From Funneliformis mosseae (Eukaryota; Glomeromycota; Glomeromycetes; Glomerales; Glomeraceae), in assembly GCA_910592005.1 (NCBI GenBank), contig CAJVPP010001238.1:1-21486 (forward strand): a DNA stretch of 21,486 bases. Reading direction: 5' to 3'. Below are positions 18,091 to 21,486 of this stretch, piece by piece; within the stretch, counting starts at the first letter, position 1, and each line of letters opens with the position of its first letter. The notes beneath the pieces are model-generated. The model worked only from the letters and a program-made list of their open reading frames with translations, was not told where the DNA came from and ran no database searches. Made by a program: the position numbers and the translations under genes.

Positions 18091-19257
18091 TTAATTAATT
18101 CTTTTTCCCTGAAAACAATTTAGCCATTAAATAATATGAATATAATCGGTGATGTACATTATTATGTCGTTAAAGCAGCGAGTGTAAAAAAATCACAAAC
18201 ATTTGCAAAATCTTCTTCGATGTCTGCGACATCAAGAAAAACATTAACTGTTAAGGAAAAATGTGAAACGATAGTAGCAACTTCTTCACTTAATAAAACT
18301 GAAGAGGGTGACTTTACGATTAATTTTGATGATGTAATATCGATGGCTGATAGATTACATTCCGCTCCACCATCAATATGGAATTTCAAAAACGAGGAAG
18401 AAGTATTGGTTGCTATTGAGATGAACTCACATTCATCCAAGAATGCTAATAATAAAAGATGGTCAGCTGACGATTCTATAAAATCCCCTCCAAAAGCCAT
18501 TACATCCGACAATCATAGTTCGTCAGCTTCTGGAAATTTTGAAAAATTATTATCCTCTATTAAACTTAATAATTACAACAACAACAACAACAATAATAAT
18601 AATAATAAAAGTCAATCAAGTAAAGAATTTTCCATTTCAATTCCAAAAAATGATGACAACATCAATCCTTCTTCTTCCTTGGAAGATCAACCCATCTTAT
18701 CTCCAACACCTACAGTCACACAATCACCAATCAATGTCGAATCCCCTTCAATACCTTTAAATGAAATAGATATGGGAGACAATTCAATTCATTACAAGGC
18801 AATTTTTTATGCAACTGATGATGATTTTTTGATGCGTTCAACGGTACGACAATTTTTCAAATCAAATGCATTGGATCCTGTAGATGCACAATTATTCACA
18901 ATAAATTCATCTCCACATAATGTCTCGACGACAATAAATACAACTCCACCAAGTTCGCGATTGGAAAGGATGGTAACAAATAATGGAGCAAATTTCTCTG
19001 AAACTACATCTACTCCATCACAATCTCGCAGAAATTCACAATCTATAAATGTTCACTCAAGATGGTGGAGAACGATACATAATTTGAGAATGAATAAAGG
19101 GTTAAAATGGTTGGTACTGATGTACATGGTATTTGGATTTTTATTAATTAGATTTGTTGTTAATGAAACCTATGCTTATTTAATGGCTTTCCTTTTAATG
19201 TTGTGCTTATTCCTTGTATTCTGTGTTGGAAGTGGTGTTGGTATTTGGGGAAGATAA
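17525..19257 (+). CDS. Conserved-looking C-terminally anchored membrane protein, unknown function
   Basis: Two exons, 17525-18037 and 18124-19257, are joined in phase 0 across an 86-nt intron (GTAAGT...TTTAG, containing a T-run and an A-run), giving 548 residues. Residues 1-105 are polar and probably disordered, with a basic NKRPKL patch. About 105-190 looks globular (DFIIAKVSTVDPLD, KILFRTQPDQGLLHRMKAKN, then IIGDVHYYVV). About 190-390 is a Ser/Asn/Pro-rich linker with an Asn run (323-332). A second ordered segment at about 393-430 contains IHYKAIFYATDDDFLM. Two hydrophobic helices at about 498-517 and 520-543 end the chain in GVGIWGR, suggesting a membrane hairpin with most of the protein on the cytosolic side. 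I cannot name the family. The start could also be the second ATG, 6 bases downstream. Confidence 0.78.
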
Positions 19258-20269
19258 TCTGGGTGGGGTTCATAATATTTGATCTTATTTTTTTAAATTT
19301 TTTTTCCTTTAAAAAAAAGTTGATTATATCTTTATTTATTTAGTTATTTTGTGGGCATTTATATATCTTAATTTTATAAAAACACATTTTGTTAAAAAAA
19401 AAAATACACTATATTCTAAAAAGAAAATTTGCAAACGTGAAAAAATATAATGCATATATATATTTTTGTTTATTTTTTTATGCAATGATAATACTTTATG
19501 AATCATAAAAGAAAAATTAACGTTAACTCTACTCTTATCAAACTAAAGAATTAAAAAATTGTTATTATTCGATCAGCAAATTTAAAAGGAATATATTATT
19601 TTAAATAATATTATATTCGCTTATTCAATGCAGATAATTATAATTTTGTTATAAATATAAAAGAGAATTTCATTTTAGTGATTGAACCATTTATGTTTAA
19701 GAGCATCTTTGATTACAAAATTTTGACCCGAGATTGCAAAAAGCTTTTCTTATAGATATACACAATCTTTTTTGAAAAATAATTTGCTTGCTATCAAACT
19801 TCCTATTTGATATACATTATTTGCTATTGCTTTTGAAAACTATTTATCAATTGTTCAAAATTTGGTATTTGTATTAATCTTTTCTTCATATTCTAAATCA
19901 AATTATTAATCAATTCTTCATTTGTTTTATGAAAGATATTTGGCAAATATAAATCTCTATAAATAAATTCTTTGATAATATCTTATTATAATATTATTCA
20001 AGTAAAGATAATACTTATCTTTTTATAAAATAAAATAATTTAGTTGACCATTTAAATCATATGTATATATAAAACTTTTGAAATAAATAATAAATTCTTA
20101 TATTATAAAAATTGTTATTCATAAAAATTAAATACTTACTAATTATTTGATTTAATATATTATAAAAATGAGAATATTCACTATATTTAAATAAAGTATT
20201 TAATGATCTTTTTTTTTTTATTTTTTTTTTTTTTAAAAAAAATTTTTTTTAAAAAACCTAAAAACATGA
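19258..20269. other. AT-rich intergenic stretch, no gene seen
   Basis: This is the 3' flank of the membrane-protein gene followed by very AT-rich DNA. On the minus strand about 19985-19850 gives a short coding-like run (DLYLPNIFHKTNEELIN) that is soon interrupted, perhaps a relic. T- and A-runs lie at 20210-20250. Confidence 0.4.
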
Positions 20270-21486
20270 ATGCAAAAAATTTTCTCACAAAATATATCTA
20301 AATCATTATTAATAATAAGTACAACAATTATCACTATTAATGAGACAACTGATAAAAATAAACTTAAATTAAAAGAAATTCGTAAATGTATTGTTAATTA
20401 ACAATTTTAATATAGCAATAATATAAATCTAATAATCAACATATAGATTTTATTAAAAAGTTGTTGAACAGTTTAAAAATATCAAGAAATTATGTTAAAT
20501 AAGATGAACAAAGTTCTTATCTAAGTTAGAAATTAATACAAATATACAAAATAGTTTACAAACTGCTACTAAAGCTTATAAACAAAAAAATTTTAAATCT
20601 GCTAATAATATATCTAGTATAAGTTCAGAATCAGAAACTGCAAATAAATCAATTTAACTTCTACTTTAGTTGCTTTAATTTAAAATAAGATGAAAATGAA
20701 TAAATTAAATAATAAAGATTCTGATAAAACAATTAAAAAGAAATTTTCTTTTGATTATTTTAAATCTTTTAATCATAAGATTAACTAAAAGATTCTTAAT
20801 CATATCTATCATTTTATATAAAAGATTATAAATCATAAGGAAATAATTTAAATAAAGTTCATATTAATATTTTAATTTTAATTTTAATTTACTAAATTTC
20901 TTTTTTATAAAAATAATGAAATTTGAATAAAAAACTTGATTTAACAAATATGCTATACTTATTTTAGTAGAAGACGTAATACTTATAAAGTTTCATTAAA
21001 AAAATTAGAATCTATAAAAATTAATAATCGTCATAGAAATAGAATATTAAAAGTTTGTATTAAAATTATAATTCAATTTTTAAGTTTTAGCGAAATAAGT
21101 TATTAATGATTTTTATTTGTTTTTATATTTTTTATAGAAATTTAATATTCAAAGAAATGCTATTAATATTTTCAATTCAGAAATTTTTAGTCATCCAATT
21201 AAGAAAGTTAAAATATTATTTTTATGAGAATTAATATCACCTGAAATTAGTAAAGATAAAAAATTTCAGATTGCTAATGTTGATTAACCTTTATCTGAAA
21301 AAATCTATTTTATTCTTCTATTGCTTAATATATTAATAAAGTATAATAATTTTAAGCTGTTAATATTAATATCTTGTTAAAAAATAAATACTATTATATA
21401 TTTATTTTGATTATCCCTTAAAGCGTAGGTATAAATTGGCTATAAAATATTATAGAAAAATTATAATATTTTAATATCTAATGATT
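20270..21486 (+). pseudogene. Coding-like relics of a decayed gene or transposon
   Basis: Several short runs on the plus strand have protein-like composition but are broken by many stops and frame changes. Examples are NSLQTATKAYKQKNFKSANN near 20550-20610, RRRNTYKVSLKKLESIKINN near 20970-21030, and IKKVKILFL, stop, ELISPEISKDK near 21195-21265. The last two remind me, from memory, of repeated Rhizophagus proteins with a SPE-x-S-x-D/E segment, but I cannot confirm it. The piece runs off the window end. No intact reading frame remains. Confidence 0.35.

Noticed and set aside
1..21486. tRNA or rRNA genes
   Set aside because: I looked for the T-loop GGTTCRA pattern with paired arms and for conserved rRNA cores and found no convincing instance by eye.

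Overview
The window looks like nuclear DNA of a very AT-rich fungus, most likely an arbuscular mycorrhizal fungus of the Rhizophagus type. The signs are short GT-AG introns (about 70-110 nt) with CTAAC-like branch sites, a Crinkler/RHS-type NTPase-nuclease gene, a fungal bZIP regulator, and decayed protein families that I recognise from memory as multicopy in Rhizophagus. The species call is an inference. There are no prokaryotic operons, CRISPR arrays or recognisable tRNA or rRNA genes.

Layout. 1-160 is the 3' end of a retroposon-like unit with AATAAA, a stem-loop and a genomic poly(A) run. 780-960 holds a small structured, relatively GC-rich island rich in GACGAAA. About 2340-6250 (minus strand) is one decayed gene of a multicopy family. 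It is split by a 1.54-kb foldback-like insertion (3431-4971) with a 9-bp target duplication and two internal tandem arrays. 8108-10308 (minus) is an apparently intact five-exon Crinkler/RHS gene with two 12-nt microexons. 10636-11549 (minus) holds pieces of a small cysteine-rich, possibly secreted, protein gene whose start is unclear. 13531-14589 (plus) is a bZIP factor of ATF/CREB appearance. 14958-15824 (minus) is a complete three-exon 1-Cys peroxiredoxin, convergent with the bZIP gene. 17525-19257 (plus) is a two-exon gene for a conserved-looking C-terminal-anchored membrane protein of unknown function. 19258-21486 has no intact gene, but 20270 onward keeps coding-like relics.

How it fits together. 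The window alternates gene-poor, repeat-rich DNA (1-8100 and 19260-end) with a core of moderate composition (8100-19260) holding the intact genes. The most informative structure is the nested insertion: the interrupted protein reads through on both sides of the element, which fixes its borders. The ordinary cellular genes (bZIP, peroxiredoxin, membrane protein) do not form an obvious pathway together. The bZIP and peroxiredoxin genes share a 368-bp convergent 3' region in which their polyadenylation signals overlap.
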